NCBI GenBank assembly: GCA_951640195.1 | Contig: OX621176.1 | Coordinates: 930,001-994,000 of the forward strand | DNA length: 64,000 bases | Reading direction: 5' to 3' | Source of the DNA: Porpolomopsis calyptriformis | Lineage: Eukaryota; Basidiomycota; Agaricomycetes; Agaricales; Hygrophoraceae | Shown: in pieces, positions 1 to 11,971 of the stretch | How positions within the stretch are numbered: the stretch's first letter is position 1 | Layout: every line of letters starts with the position of its first letter | Translations under genes and position numbers: made by a program | The notes under the pieces: model-generated | Told to the model about the DNA's origin: nothing | Seen by the model: only the letters and a program-made list of their open reading frames with translations | Database searches by the model: none

Positions 1-661
1 GCAAGCACAAAGTCAAGAAGTGTCCGTTCGTTCGCTAGCCAATCCAGCATGCTTGTGGGTTGATGGAGGATCCGCTTGGTGAGTATTTTGTTTTATCTTT
101 ATTAGTCTGTGTTTGTTGATAATAGGCTTTCCCTTTCTTAGCTTGGGATGATGACGCCCCTCCCCCTACTTCCCAGCTCCCTTTGGAGGAGCAGGTTAAT
201 TGGGGGTCTGACAAGTGGGCTGATTCCCTCCCTTCTGTCAAGAAGGAGGCAGTCGACTGGGCTGCCAGTCCCCCCTTCCATCCTTGGACCCCTGGTCCAA
301 TGAGTTCTTTATCTAGTGGTAAGCTCTCAATTCTCTCGCTCTCTTCATGATTGTTGACTCTTTATTCTTAGTGGAAGATTTGTCGTCGTCATTGACTAAC
401 GTCAACGTTAAGATCGAGGAGGAAGAAGTTCCTCCCAGTTTGTTATGGAGTCCCACCAACGATTGGTTGGGTGAGGAAGCGAGAAAGATAGCGATGAGTT
501 TCATTGAAGGGAAGGCTGCCGAGTTGCAGGCCTCCGGTGGTGACACCAATGGGGCAATCTACTGGGGTAATAAGTTGGCCACAATAGATGGTCAAGTAGT
601 GTCGAGTTTTGTAGAGTTCTTGAGGGACAGTATGGTGCAGGAGATTGCCAAGACGGACTAG
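1..661 (+). pseudogene. LTR-B antisense gene, copy 1 (5' truncated by window)
   Basis: This is the 3' part of the three-exon gene carried antisense in LTR-B. Exon 1 ends at 78, exon 2 is 142-318 (177 nt) and exon 3 is 372-661 (290 nt), the same exon 2 and 3 lengths as in the intact copy at 19789-20622. Introns have GTGAG/TTAG and GTAAG/TTAG borders. The exon 1 fragment keeps part of the cysteine-rich segment but has a TAG where the intact copy has the Trp codon of RWPIQ, so this copy is probably dead. An AATAAA lies at 718-723, 57 nt after the stop codon. The function of the protein is unknown. Confidence 0.75.
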
Positions 662-819
662 TATAATTAGCTAGTCGGACATGGATTCCCCCTTTTGTAC
701 AAGTAGTTTCCGCTGCCAATAAAGACAGCCCTCCCTCCAAAAGAATAGGCACAAGAAAGAAAAGAAAAGAGCGATGAAAAGAGAGGAATTTTAAGAGAGT
801 GAATGCCAATTTCATGACA
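1..819 (-). repeat. LTR-B, copy 1 (partial, left end outside window)
   Basis: This segment matches the part of the 1.7-kb LTRs of LTE-3 that runs from the end of exon 1 to the terminus, and it stops at the same TTTCATGACA terminus (position 819). In the orientation of the retroelement the LTR begins there as TGTCATGAAATTGG, so the copy lies on the minus strand. It interrupts LTE-1, whose protease region starts right after it. The five bases after it are GATTG; the matching duplication would lie outside the window. Whether it is a solo LTR or the end of a full element cannot be seen. Confidence 0.85.
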
Positions 820-899
820 GATTGAAGGTTCGAGAGGCAGTAACCCCTAAATGAACTCAGCCTCCTAGTTGACTGATCGCAGTCAAAACCGTCGAAGTG

Positions 900-1475
900 G
901 AAGCGATTCCAAACAACGCTCTTCCCTACTGCAATGATGACAATTGTTCCATCACTATTCCCAACCCCTACGAATCGTATCTGAACACCCTCTCATCTGA
1001 TGAAACTCCTCACACCATTACCGTCGCAAAAGAATCGCACACTCTCTGATCAATTGTCATGTTGATCAATCATAAAGAAACAATCAAATGTATCATCGAT
1101 CCCAGATCTCAGATAATCGCTATGTCCAAAGCCATTTGCCATAACCTAGGACTAATCTATGACCCAACCATTCAACTCAATATACAATCGGCCAACAGCA
1201 AAATAGACCAATCATTAGGTCTTGCAAGGAATGTCCCCTGTCAGATTAGTGACATAACCCTCTACCTCCAGATCCACATCATTCGCGCTTCCACCTACGA
1301 TATCTTGCTCAGAAGACCATTCGACATTTTAGCTCAAAGCCTCATCAAGAATTTCACTGACGAAAACCAGATGATCACTATTTGCGATCTGAATAGTGGA
1401 AGGACCGTTACAATTCTGACAGTTCCACGAGGACTACTGAAGCATCGTTCAGATTTTCACTCATTAAGGATTTGA
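900..1475 (+). pseudogene. LTE-1 gag end and aspartic protease remnant
   Basis: The frame holding 1059-1475 resembles a retropepsin: an IID-PRS motif near residue 13 stands where retroviral-type proteases have D-T/S-G-S/A, followed by hydrophobic strands and a Y-DILLRRPF motif near residue 80 that matches the usual D-hydrophobic-ILG-P-F signature. The glycine of the catalytic triplet is arginine (AGA for GGA), so the enzyme should be inactive. The stretch 820-1058 continues the same region upstream with a stop and no clear start. Related copy: 33960-34328 in LTE-2. Confidence 0.6.
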
Positions 1476-3640
1476 TTCCTAATCAAGGAGAGATCATGAT
1501 AATTCTAGATTACAACCACACTATGTCTATGCTATCTATCAATTCCTATGCGCCTTTATGCACATCAAATAAAGTTTCAACAGTTTCCCATGCTTATTTA
1601 TCTGCTTGTGACCTCCCCGACCTTATCTCTAAATCTCAATTAACTAGCGATCAACCTTCCGATTCCAACTGTCTCAATCGATCAATGGAAATTGCAACCT
1701 TCCTCACATTGAAAAAGAAATATAAACCCATCTCAAAGAAAGTTTGCTCCCCAATAGCTGAACTCCCTGACAAGTTCCAAATCATTCAAAAAATCCTTGG
1801 CAATCCACTCGCAGACATGCCAACACTTGACCTGAACCTCCTGACATTTACCCTGACCAAAAGATATATAATTGAACAAATAGAGCTTTTCGATAAAGCT
1901 TACCCTGGAGATTTCCTTTGGCCTCAGGAAAGGGCTCTCCTTCATGATTTCATGAGAAAGCAAGATCTCACCTTCACCTGGAATGACTCCAAACAAGGAC
2001 GTTTCAGATCGGACTTTTTCCCTCCCGTCAACCTACTGGTCATACCACATATGCCTTGGGTGCAGAAGAATATTCCAATTCCCCCAGGTATCTATCATGA
2101 AGTCTGCAAAGTTATCCAGTGAAAAATCGATGCTGGTGTCTACGAACCCTTAAACTCCTCCTACTGATCACGATGGTTCACCATTCTAAAGAAAGGAGGA
2201 AAAGAACTTAGAATCATTCATAGTCTCAAACCACTCAATCAGGTCACAATTCAACATTCGGGAGTCACGCCAATCCCCAAACATCTGGCTGAACAGTTCG
2301 GCGGACAATCCTGTGGTACTATGTTCGATCTTTACATCGGATATGACGAACGAGTAATCGCGCCTTCATCTCACAATCTAACCACGTTCCAAACACCCTA
2401 TGGGGCTCATCAACTAGTTACCCTACCCATGGGATGGACAAATTCTGTACCAGTTTTTCATGACAACGTCACCTATATTCTCCAACCAGAGATTCCGGAG
2501 TTTACAATCCCCTATATCGATGATATCCCTGTGAAGGGTCCCACGACTTGATACATACTACCTGACAGATCCTATGAAATGATTCCAGAGAATGATGGAA
2601 TCCGATGATTCGTGTGGGAACACTTCAGGAATCTCAATCGGATAGTCCAGCAAATAAAATATTGCAGTGGAACCATGTCAGGCTATAAATTGTTCTTGTG
2701 CACAGAAGAAACCACCATTCTCGGACACTGATGTACTCACTTAGGATGACTACCAGACAAATTGCATGTATCTGCGATCCAAAACTGGGGTCCCTGTAAA
2801 GACCTCTCTGAAGTTTGAGCCTTCCTTGGCACTATTGGCGTTGTTCGAATATTCATTCACAACTTCACGCACTGAGCGCACCACCTAGTCAAGCTCACTA
2901 GGAAGGATATGCCCTTTGAATTCAGTCCCAATCAGCTCGCCACTCAAGAGGACTTGAAACAAGCTCTTCTAGAATTGCCCACTTTATGAGTCCTCGATTA
3001 TACTTCTAATGCCCCTGTCATACTCGCCATCGACACCTCCTATATCGCTGTTGGCTTTCACTTGTGCCAATGCGATCCCGACAACCTGAAGAAATGGTAC
3101 TATAATCGATTCGGTTCAATCATGCTGAACGATTGAGAAAGAAGGTTCTCTCAGCCAAAACTCGAAATCTACAGTCTCTATCAAGCTTTGCAATCGCTCC
3201 AACTCTACCTCATTGGCATTCAGAACCTCATTATAGAAGTCGACGCTCGCTATATCAAAGGAATGCTAGCGAACCCAGACATCGCACCTCAAGCTAGTAT
3301 TAACAGATGGATCATAGCGATTCTCACGTTCCATTTTACTTTGGTACACGTCGCTGGTTCGAACCATGGTCCCAACAGTCTCTCTCGATGTCCCCGACAG
3401 CCTGATAACCAAGACGATGAAGAGCCAATTGATAAAGACTTCAACAACTGGATCAATCACGTCCATGGATTAATGCACTATATCAATGATTCACCCACGC
3501 CCCAAATGAAAACCCTTCAATCGCCAACCTTAGTTTACTCACAGAGTAAAAATTTCAGTGAGGAGGAGGACCCTATCTACCCACGTACCGATTCCTATAA
3601 CATCATTCTGCAATCGGAAGTGGCTCAGCAAGATGATTGA
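1472..3640 (+). pseudogene. LTE-1 reverse transcriptase and RNase H remnant
   Basis: Translated across stops, this stretch gives a Ty3/gypsy reverse transcriptase. Seen are the linker IPIPPGI near 2085, the FDLYIGYDER motif near 2322, FQTPYGAHQL-V-LPMGWTNS near 2390-2440 and the catalytic FTIPYIDDIPVKGP near 2500-2545. The RNase H part follows, with the LDYTSNAPVILAIDTS region near 2995-3050, KLEIYSLYQAL near 3160 and the IIEVDARYIKGML region near 3230-3270. At least eight in-frame TGA codons occur where CGA arginine is expected. It is a clear pseudogene. Confidence 0.8.
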
Positions 3641-3826
3641 CGACTTATCCTTGTTTGCAAATGGCTCTCAGATCTCGAACGACCAAGCAACATGTCCAAC
3701 AGCAACTATGCGAGTTTTATATGATACTGCGAAGAGTTCTTTATCGACAACAACTAACTATGGCGAAAAGATAGACAAGGCACTCATAAATTAGTCATCA
3801 ATCCGGATCGCCAATTAGCAATCATA

Positions 3827-4880
3827 ATGGAACTTCACAATCAAACAGGCCACAAGGCTATCTTCACTACCCAATCGATCATTTCCAAATGTTTCTGGTG
3901 GCCTCATATGGCCCCCAACATAGTCTGGTTCATTCGGATGTGTTATACCTGTCAGGTTCGCCAAACCACACAAGCCCTCATCCCTCTGACCATTTCCACG
4001 CCAGCTCCCCTATTTGCCAAAATCTACGTCAACGCTATGCACATGCCCTGATCTGGTCCTTTTCAATATATCATTCAAGGATGATGCTCCCTCACCCACT
4101 ATCCCAAATTTCAGATGCTTCGATCAGAAACAGTGAAATCGATTGGTGAATGGATCTTGGAGGATATAATCTGTCGCTGGGGCTCTCTTCAAGAAATCGT
4201 CACGGACAATGGAACAGCTTTCTTAGGAGCCATAGATCACCTCGCCAAGCACTATCAGATCAACCACATTCGCATCAGCAGATACAACTCTTGCATGAAC
4301 GGAATAGTCAAATGATCTCACTTCGATGTACAACAATCGCTATTCAAAGCTATCAATGGTGATCAAAAGCAATGGTTGATTGGAGCCTACTCCGTATTCT
4401 GGGCTGAACGCATCACTACCCGAAAGTGATTGGGATGCTCACCCTACTTCGCCATCACTGGATCTCAGCCATTGCTACCTTTAGACATTTCCAAAGCAAC
4501 ATATCTCCTTCCCACTCCAGATTTGGTTCTCTCGATGACTGATCTAATATTGCAACGCGTGATTGCTCTACAGAAATGAGACACTGACTTAGAGCAACTT
4601 CAATCAAAGGTTCTCACTACTCGCCTACGATCCACCATTCAATTTGAGAAGAGACACGAGAAGACCATTCACAACTATGACTTCAAGACTGGCGATCTCA
4701 TACTCATTCGGAACACAAAAATTGAGAAGTCTCTCAATCGAAAGATGCATCCTCAATACCTAGGACCCCTTGTTATGATATCTCAAAACCTAGGGAAAGC
4801 TTATATTGTCACAGAGCTCAACAGATCCATCTTACATCGCCTAATCACTGCATTTAGAGTCATCCCATACTTCACTTGAA
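3827..4880 (+). pseudogene. LTE-1 integrase remnant
   Basis: This part contains the H-H-C-C zinc module (HNQTGHKAIF...CYTCQVRQ, 3830-3960) and the central core, with EIVTDNGTAF near 4195 giving the second catalytic Asp. The stretch that should follow with N-x(3)-NGIVE has NGIVK, and then a TGA. The tail (4600-4880) resembles the C-terminal part of the LTE-2 integrase (NY-DFKTGDLILIRN, KMHPQYLGP). No chromodomain was recognised. Broken by several TGA codons. Confidence 0.75.
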
Positions 4881-5122
4881 GGTCGATTGCAATTCCCAAA
4901 TGATTCCTCGATATATTGACTTCACGACTTAGAGAGATGGAACATTCGCTAGCTAGTGAACCACTCAATAGCATTGCAATTGAGGACTTGTAACCTGCCA
5001 TAACGCACCTCTACACAATATTTTTTTTCATTACAAGTCCTTTCATTTTTTTTCAAGAGACAGAAATACAATTTTTAAAGAGGAGAAGACTAAAGGCTAC
5101 AAATTATACAAGACAAATAAAT

Positions 5123-6692
5123 CTACAAATTCTCTAAAACCATTGCCTCTTCCTTTTCTTCCAAACCCCTTAAAATCTCCTCGAGAATGACAATCCACAC
5201 TTTTACATGTGCTTTCTCCTCCGCAATCACTGCCAACACCTCTCGCAACTTGTCTTCATCGACAGCTGCCACCTTCACCTTGCCTTTCTGACCTGCGATT
5301 GGTCGGGTTGTTTCCTTTGAGCTTTCGCCCACCATTTCCTCCTCGAAGGGTGGGGTCTTGTCGATATAAACCACAGGACCTATAAAAAGAAGAGGTTAGA
5401 AAAGAAAAACAAATGATAGAAAAAGAATTACTTATGAGATATGGCCCTCACTGATTTCCAAACCCCCTTCTTTGACTCTTCCGCTGTCGCCAACTTGTTC
5501 GCGCCCTTCGATTCTGCCTTGGGCCGCAGCTTGAACTTCTTGCCCAAGCGGGTTTCCCCCTTCCAATAGCAGCCTCACTTATCTGTTACGCACTTGATGC
5601 ATAACGGATCAGCGGGGTTGATTTCGCATTCCGCGCTGACCTTTTTGCAGAAATCACACTATGAAATAAAAGAGTCCATTAGTAAAAACAAAAATAAGAG
5701 AAAAGAAGGAGACTCACTTTGCCCTTGACCAGGCGCAAAGTCTCCTCCATCGCTTTTCACTTGCGGTACTCCTGCATCATCATCACTGGAAGGGATCATC
5801 CCTTCTCTGCCATTCTCTCCTGATACGCCGCCTTCAACCGCTCAACCAGTTCTTCAGCAGTCAGTGATTGTGCTGCTGCCGTCAATTCATCTTCACCATC
5901 CGGGGGCTGGTGCCCATCCTCCGTCGTCTCCGTCGTCACCCCCGTTGTATCTGGCATGTCTGCCGACACCTCTGCCACCTTTGTTTCACCTTCGCCCGCC
6001 ACCTTTTCCATCTCTCGACAGAACTCCTCCTCATTGATCTTTCCATCCATAAGCGACTGGAGGAGCCTCTCGTAGGCTTCCTCTATCCACTTCCGGCCCT
6101 CCATGTCCCATTCCTCCTGTACCTCTCGCTCCCGCTTCTCACACACCTCCCATTCCACCCTCTCGACCTGCTCGTGCTCCTCTCGCTTCTCTTGTTCTTC
6201 ATGCTCTGCTCGCTCTCATTCCTCTCGCTCCTTGCACTCAACCCTCTCTCATTCCTCCTACACAGAGGCCTCCACCTTCTCCCTTACCTCGCATTCTTCT
6301 TCCTCCCTTCGCTCTCACTCGACCTTCTCTGCCTCCGCCTTCTCTTTGACCTCCTAATGTACCACCTCTGCCAACCTTGGCATTAGTAGCTCCCCTACCC
6401 ACTCTAACCACCCTCGTTCTTCGAAAGTGTCGAAGGTCTCACAGACCTCCCTTTGCCATGCGACAACCTCATCGTCCATCGATGTTTCCTTCAGGGCCTT
6501 CATGACCTGATTATATGCGATCTAAGAGATGGATTAGCGAAGAAAAAGGATTAAAAACACGAGACTTACCAGCAACTTGCAAAATTGTTGCCCCCAGATC
6601 TTGTAATCTTCGGGTTCAGCAACACCATCCAGAAGCAACTTCATCTGGTCACTTATCTTCTCTTTCACAATGGTGATGATGTTCTTCATCAT
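5123..6692 (-). pseudogene. LTE-1 antisense gene: coiled coil plus Zn2Cys6-like cluster
   Basis: A multi-exon gene on the strand opposite to pol, lying between pol and the 3' LTR. The start is taken at 6692 (MMKNIITIVKEK). A GTAAGT...TTAG intron (about 6521-6567) joins to a second exon with the motif QREVCETFDTFEERGWLEW. A long Glu/Lys-rich coiled coil follows (about 5796-6360). Next comes CX2CX6CX8CX2CX6C (about 5575-5655), the spacing of fungal Zn(II)2Cys6 clusters, then a basic stretch and a last helical exon (5123-5379). A stop lies inside the cluster (after VTDK) and more lie in the coiled coil, so the copy is dead. LTE-2 and LTE-4 carry counterparts. A role in DNA binding is inference. 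Confidence 0.65.
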
Positions 6693-7242
6693 TTTTGATC
6701 AATTTGTTGCATTTTTCTTGGCATTGTGGTATGCGGTTTGAAGATGGTCATTGTTATGATTCAGTAGTTGAAGGTTTTACTTCTCACGTTGGAGGGGCTG
6801 ATAAGGAAATGGAATTTGGCTAAAGAGTGGGGGAGCTAACTAGGAATCGAACTTAACCTATTGACTAGAGGTCAGGCCTTATATACTAACTACCTGAGTT
6901 GGCATGAGTCAGTCGTATGGACAATTACAAAGCAGAATATGGAATGTGACTGGTGAAGAGTCACAAAAAGAATAACGGAAGCAGAATGTGACTCATGAAG
7001 AGTCGGAAAGAAGGTACATGTGATCAGTCTCTATATATAAAACGGTAAAGCGGAAGGATAAACAGAGTAGAGACTAATCAAGTATGACTAAAAGAGAAAT
7101 GAAAGAGAAATGAAAAAGAATCCGTGACAGTCATGTCTGAAGAAGAATGTGACACAGTTGTCACACTTATAAACGTGCCTTGGCAACTACCAGCAAATCA
7201 CGTGATTGACTGAGGACAGTCAACATTTCAGTGAGGAGGAGA
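6693..7242. other. LTE-1 region between antisense gene and 3' LTR; polypurine tract
   Basis: No gene is visible. The segment would include the promoter of the antisense gene. It ends in a purine-rich tract (GTGAGGAGGAGA, 7231-7242) directly before the LTR start TGATACAAC, which fits the plus-strand primer of reverse transcription. Confidence 0.6.
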
Positions 7243-7840
7243 TGATACAACCCCTCCATCCCCTGTCCACTGTATATTCAACTATATGAATACTAGACAC
7301 CTATCAAGTCCTTTGAATACAAACACGAACCCTGCGAATGCTCCTGAACATCCCGAACAAGTTCAAGAATCATTGAACTCTCTGAACGTGATTGAAGCTT
7401 TCCAAACACAAATGAAAGTTTGTATATCAAAGGGAAGACACTATTCAAAGGCATCAATTCTCTTCTATTTCTCCTTTTTCATTTGACTTCTTCATTCCCA
7501 TTCACTACTTTCCCCTTAGATCATTAGAGAGGCTCCCCTTTTATCATATACACTCAAAGGGATCCTTGTACTAGAAGATATATATACTGTATGTTGTAGC
7601 TAGTGATCCAACAAGTTAGATATTCGCCTCTCTCTCGCTCTCGACTCTAGATCCTCTCTAGATCTTCTAAGACTTCCTCTTTTGATCTTCCAATCCTTCC
7701 GATTCCCCAATTGATCACATTCGCGAACGATCAAAGACTTCCTATCCACGATCATCAATCATAGACTGTGTCGAGACTCTTTATAGTCATCCTCGCACCT
7801 TGTTCTGTGTTCGGTTCTCATACATGAAGCAGACGTATCA
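7243..7840 (+). repeat. LTR-A, 3' LTR of LTE-1
   Basis: A 598-bp LTR with inverted tips TGATAC...GTATCA, starting directly after the polypurine tract of LTE-1. A truncated copy of the same LTR, in the other orientation, lies at 51240-51827. The matching right ends (GCAGACGTATCA) in both copies set the boundary. A TATA-like ATATATATAC stretch lies near 7580. Short open frames inside it are not conserved genes. Confidence 0.85.
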
Positions 7841-7876
7841 ACGGAGCAACCACAAACTTGGCGCATCATCAGAGTA

Positions 7877-8765
7877 ATGGAAAATGAAGGACAAGTTGGG
7901 CACACACAAGAGGAAGCTGTCTTTATGGTCTACAGTATTGTGTGCGGAACTGACCTTCCGCCGATACTAGAAAAGCTGTCATAAGTGTTAGACCTGGACG
8001 ATCAGCGAGGGTGCTTACATTTATTGAACCTAGGATCCCACTGGCTCATTACCGCTTCTTAAGACAGGGATTGATGATCACAGGTATGGGGTCACCCACT
8101 TTCGAAAACACCGTGAAGGCAGCGCGCGAAATATATGGCCAGTTCCATTGTCAGTTCACAGAGGGTAAACTTGAGCCATGGAACACAACAACGTACCTAA
8201 GTCATGAGGCACTTGGGGTATCCAATCGATATCTGACACCCAAGAGGGACATGCTGAACTTGGAGCACATACCTTTCCTGAAGTCAGTCGATCCTCTAGG
8301 CATACTGGAAGAGATGGCAAAATCTGACTACATTCACAGTGAAGAAAATGAGGTGCAATACTACAATCTCCAGATGGACAGAGATGGAAACAAAAGGTAA
8401 GCAACTTGGGTCAATGGCTCAGATGGATGGTACCAATACTGTCAATGTTTAGTTACGAAGTCATGCAACTGCAACTGTACCATGTGGGTAACATCATTGA
8501 AGTGCAAATCTCCTTCATTGTCATACCACTGAATGGCTAAAAATTCAAAATAGTATCTGTATTGCATTCCATTGCCTTGTTAGAGAGTACATTCAGTCAG
8601 GTAAGCCAACCATTTGGACATAGCTAAAAGTCTAAACCAGAACTACAGGAGGCCATGGTTAGGCACATATCAGAAAAGTCTAGTGAAATGAGAGGGGCGG
8701 TGAAGCGCAGAGTCAGTTATGAGGATAGAGGATTGATGAAAAAAGGACCAGCTTACATGGACATG
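7877..8765 (+). pseudogene. Broken fungal gene, conserved agaricomycete hypothetical protein
   Basis: Several pieces in changing frames give one protein-like sequence. The best open part is 8011-8400 (LEPWNTTTYLSHEALGV, HIPFLKSVDPLGILEEMA). Another frame from about 8450 reads VGNIIEVQISFIVIPLNG and continues to LLESTFSQ near 8598, and a basic tail with AVKRRVSYED lies near 8700. I recall this pattern from agaricomycete hypothetical proteins, but no function is known to me. In-frame stops and frame changes mark it as a relic. It is chromosomal sequence outside the recognised elements. Confidence 0.45.
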
Positions 8766-9389
8766 GAGTAAGCAGAAATAAATATTATGTCCCAAGTGAA
8801 GACAACAATAAATAAGTCAGGCAGTAAGTTTAGGGCAGGTGGATTAAGTTCAGCAATTGCCGCAATGATAGATGGACAATGAAATTTTCTGGTGAGCTTA
8901 GTCTGTATAAAGACCAAGCCTAAATATACATTTAGAACTCAGAATTTTGCTCACTCATCTGCTTGCTTATTACTTCCCAAAGTATGAAGCTTTCATTGAC
9001 AAGTATACTTGCTAGTGATGGGAGCCTGAATATGAGAGAAAGGTATATTTTGGACAACTGAAACATATATTTGTCATTCAATTGCCAGTTGTCATCCCAC
9101 TCAAAGTCTTTGAACCCCAGACCATTTTCCTAGCTGCTATTGACACCTGTAACATTGTAGCTTTTGACACACTTGGCATGCAATATTTTCTGATCCTTGA
9201 ACCATCCACAGTCATAGATGTATCTTGCATACAATATGTGGTTGGAAGATTATGGGCTGGTTAGTTGTGGGCTATCATTGATAGAAGTACTCATGTTTCT
9301 CCAACTGATGAAGGATTGGTATGGTCAAATACTGGTTTGGTGGGGGGCTTGGAGTGGGTATGATATCGCTTGCCTGGGATCATGTTGAA

Positions 9390-9960
9390 GCAGACTTAAA
9401 GGACTCGTATGGTCAAACACCCATTCATACACAGCTGGGAATGGGCACAATGCCATCCCAAAGCTGCTGTTAGCTCAGGATGACATTCAAGCAGACTTGG
9501 AGGACTTAGGTGGTTAGATGCCCCTTTCATATGCAGCTAGGAATGCGCATGATGCCATCCCAAAGCTGCTGCTAGCTCAGGATAACATTCAAGCAGACTT
9601 AAAGGACTTGGATGGTCAGATGCCCCATTCATATGCAGCTGGGAATAGACATGATGCCATCCCAAAGCTGCTGCTAGGTCGGGATGACATTCAAGCGGAC
9701 TTGAAGGATTCAGATGGTTGACACCCCTTTCATATGCAGCTGGGAATAGGTATGATGCCATCCCAAAGCTGCTGTTAGCTTGGGATGACATTCAAGTGGA
9801 CTTGGAGGACTTGGATGTTGAATGCCCCTTTTGTATGCAGCTGGGAATTGGCACGATGTTATTGTAGAGCTGCTGCTAGCTCAAGATGATGTTCAAGCAG
9901 ACTTGAAGGGCTTGGGTGGTTTCCCATCACCCTTGTATGCAGTCATTAAAGGCTGTGATG
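9390..9960 (+). pseudogene. Ankyrin-repeat fragment (about five repeats)
   Basis: Five tandem units of about 102 nt encode a 34-residue ankyrin-type repeat with the pattern PLSYAA-N-HDAIPKLLLA-DDIQADLKD-DGQ. Two units are continuous at 9518-9721; the others are in shifted frames or contain stops. This is the repeat type found in fungal NACHT-ankyrin proteins, but no upstream NTPase part is present, so only a broken C-terminal piece is left. Confidence 0.75.
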
Positions 9961-11179
9961 TGGCAGTAACACCCCCCTCACTTAGGCTGACTCTGAGGCA
10001 GCAGGAATTTTTTCCCACCTTGTCTCCTTTCTCCATAAACAAGAACACACAAATGCCTCTGCCCCCTCCTTATGCCCCCCATTTTCACTACTCACTCCAT
10101 CTCCCCCCATACCATTTGTCTTACCTACTCCACTTCCATCCTTATGGAAGGATATCACCCACCCTATTCCATATCTTAAAGGTATGTCAATCTTATTCTT
10201 TTCTCAAAAATTCTTTTTCTTAAACCACTCTTAGAACAGCCCTCCCCCCTGTGACAATCAACCTGAGGTGTTGATGTCTATCACAGTAAGCTTTTATTTC
10301 TCTTTGTTTTTACTCAATTTAGACTAATTATTCTTTAGCGCTCATCCACTTGCCCTCCCAATTCAGCTGAGGAGTGAGCTGGTTGACCAGAGAAAAATCA
10401 ACCAGCTGTGTAGTTTCAATTCTGCGAAATCCTAGTGATTTCACACATTTCATATTGCATTGTATTTAGTGGACAGTTCATTGTTTTAAATTCTATAAAA
10501 CTTAACTCAAATCTTGAAGCAAAACACTGCTATCCTGGGTATTTTTATCCAGATGTTAGGCATGACCTCACCCTATTGAATATTACTCAGTTTTGGGGGT
10601 GATTTCAGATTACCTGGTTACTACCTATTACCCAATCACCACCCAGTTTTTGGGTTATTTGTATATATCACTCTATCATAAGGTGATTATTACTGACTAA
10701 TAGGTTCACAGTGACCGTTACCACTGGTTTAACCCAGATGGACACCTGCTTCAACCCCCAGCTTATAATGGCGTAACCTAGGGACTGCATGCTATTCCCA
10801 AATGAATGGGTATTCCTTGCACCTCCCTTCTGGAGGTGTGGTTAGAGAAGGTGATATCTACTAGAGAGTTGAGGAAAAGTATACCCAGTGGATAGTCTTT
10901 GATCTGACATCTGTCTACTCATCCCTCCTCTTTATTACTCACCCCTCTCACCACCCCTCTGCCCACCTCTACCATCCCTTTACACCTCCCCTTGACACCT
11001 CTCCTTTCTCTTCAAAGAGTCTTCTTAAAATTCAGGATGAATTTCCATTTTGTGGAGGTGAATGTTAGAGATATATTTTTTCTTTTTCTTTTTCCTTTAC
11101 TTGTCTATTCCTATTTACATCAGACAGTTTACATCAATAACCGCTTAGCCACCCAAGCTCTGCTTAGTAATAGAAGGTG
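9961..11179. other. No gene seen
   Basis: Pyrimidine-rich and AT-rich sequence with short open frames (for example 10992-11180) that have no recognisable features. Nothing convincing on either strand. Confidence 0.5.
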
Positions 11180-11632
11180 ACCAAGCCATATCTATATTTA
11201 GTCTACCATTACTCTCCTTATCTACATGACTCATCTATAGTCATTACGACTCACACATAATCAGTATGACTCATACTTGGCTGGTATATAAAGCTAGCAG
11301 TAGATAGACTTAGGATAAGTCTGTTTCTTTTGTTAACACCCCCAATCAGTAGTCTGCTAACCCTTTAAAACCCTACACCCAGAGCCTGAAGTAAAACCTT
11401 GCGATCAATCCTAGACTGCCATCTAACAAGTCCCTTTATTCACCTCCTCTATATATACACTCACACATATACTTCCAACAATACATCTTACCTTCCCACT
11501 TGTTATATTAAGAGTTCCAACATCAAGGAACATCTACAACCACCCTCTGATTACTGAATCAGTCCTCACATGTTCTAATACCCCTTGGACAAACATCAGG
11601 AATCTCCTTTGAGATCCCTCTTGCCTTCTACA
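11180..11632 (+). repeat. Diverged solo LTR related to the LTE-2 LTR
   Basis: The stretch shares blocks with the LTE-2 LTR: TTTATTCACCTCCTCTATAT near 11434, GATTACTGAATCAG near 11550, TAATACCCCTTGGACAAA near 11577, and the end GCCTTCTACA at 11632. The left border is uncertain because TG tips and a target duplication could not be set. Confidence 0.6.
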
Positions 11633-11937
11633 TTGCACAACAGATCCTTTTGATGACCTTGTCAGAAATTCACCCAAGAAGAAAACTACATCAGATTAGC
11701 ATGACACACAGTGAGTGATAACTTTTGTCAATATTCAAAATGACAGATTAACAAATCTCAGTGTTAAGTAATGCTAGAATCCAAACACTCAACATTGCCC
11801 TTTCCATCTTTATATTTTTTCACCTCTATGGATAAATTGTACTTCATATCAGTTATTGAAATAACACAATCTACTTAAGCTAAGCAAGGTACCTGCCAAT
11901 GCAGTCGGCAATTCTTTCTCTAGTACATTTAGGACTC

Positions 11938-11971
11938 CACTGTGGGAAGTAAATCTGCTAGATATCAGTAA
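11938..11971 (+). repeat. CACTA left terminal inverted repeat
   Basis: Twenty-two identical bases (CACTGTGG to ATCTGCT), then ATATCAGTA again shared, match the reverse complement of 57731-57764. The preceding ACTC matches the ACTC after the right repeat. Confidence 0.85.

Larger units (their letters stand above)
820..7840 (+). mobile_element. LTE-1: decayed Ty3/gypsy LTR retrotransposon (5' part missing)
   Basis: The order is protease, reverse transcriptase, RNase H, integrase, then an antisense gene, a polypurine tract (GTGAGGAGGAGA, 7231-7242) and a 3' LTR (7243-7840). The 5' LTR and gag are not in the window because LTR-B copy 1 is inserted into the element. The reading frame is broken many times, nearly always by TGA where related elements have CGA arginine. 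The polymerase belongs to the same clade as LTE-2, with FDLY and YIDD-type reverse transcriptase motifs. The bases after the LTR are ACGGA. Confidence 0.85.

Noticed and set aside
5868..6386. Leu/Pro-rich plus-strand frames
   Set aside because: They mirror the Glu/Lys-rich coiled coil of the antisense LTE-1 gene; the hydrophobic look is produced by the complement of GAG/AAG codons.
9082..9264. 60-codon open frame
   Set aside because: No start context, motif or neighbour support; lies among gene relics.
10992..11180. 62-codon hydrophobic frame
   Set aside because: Phe/Leu content comes from a T-rich tract; no homologue or splice pattern.
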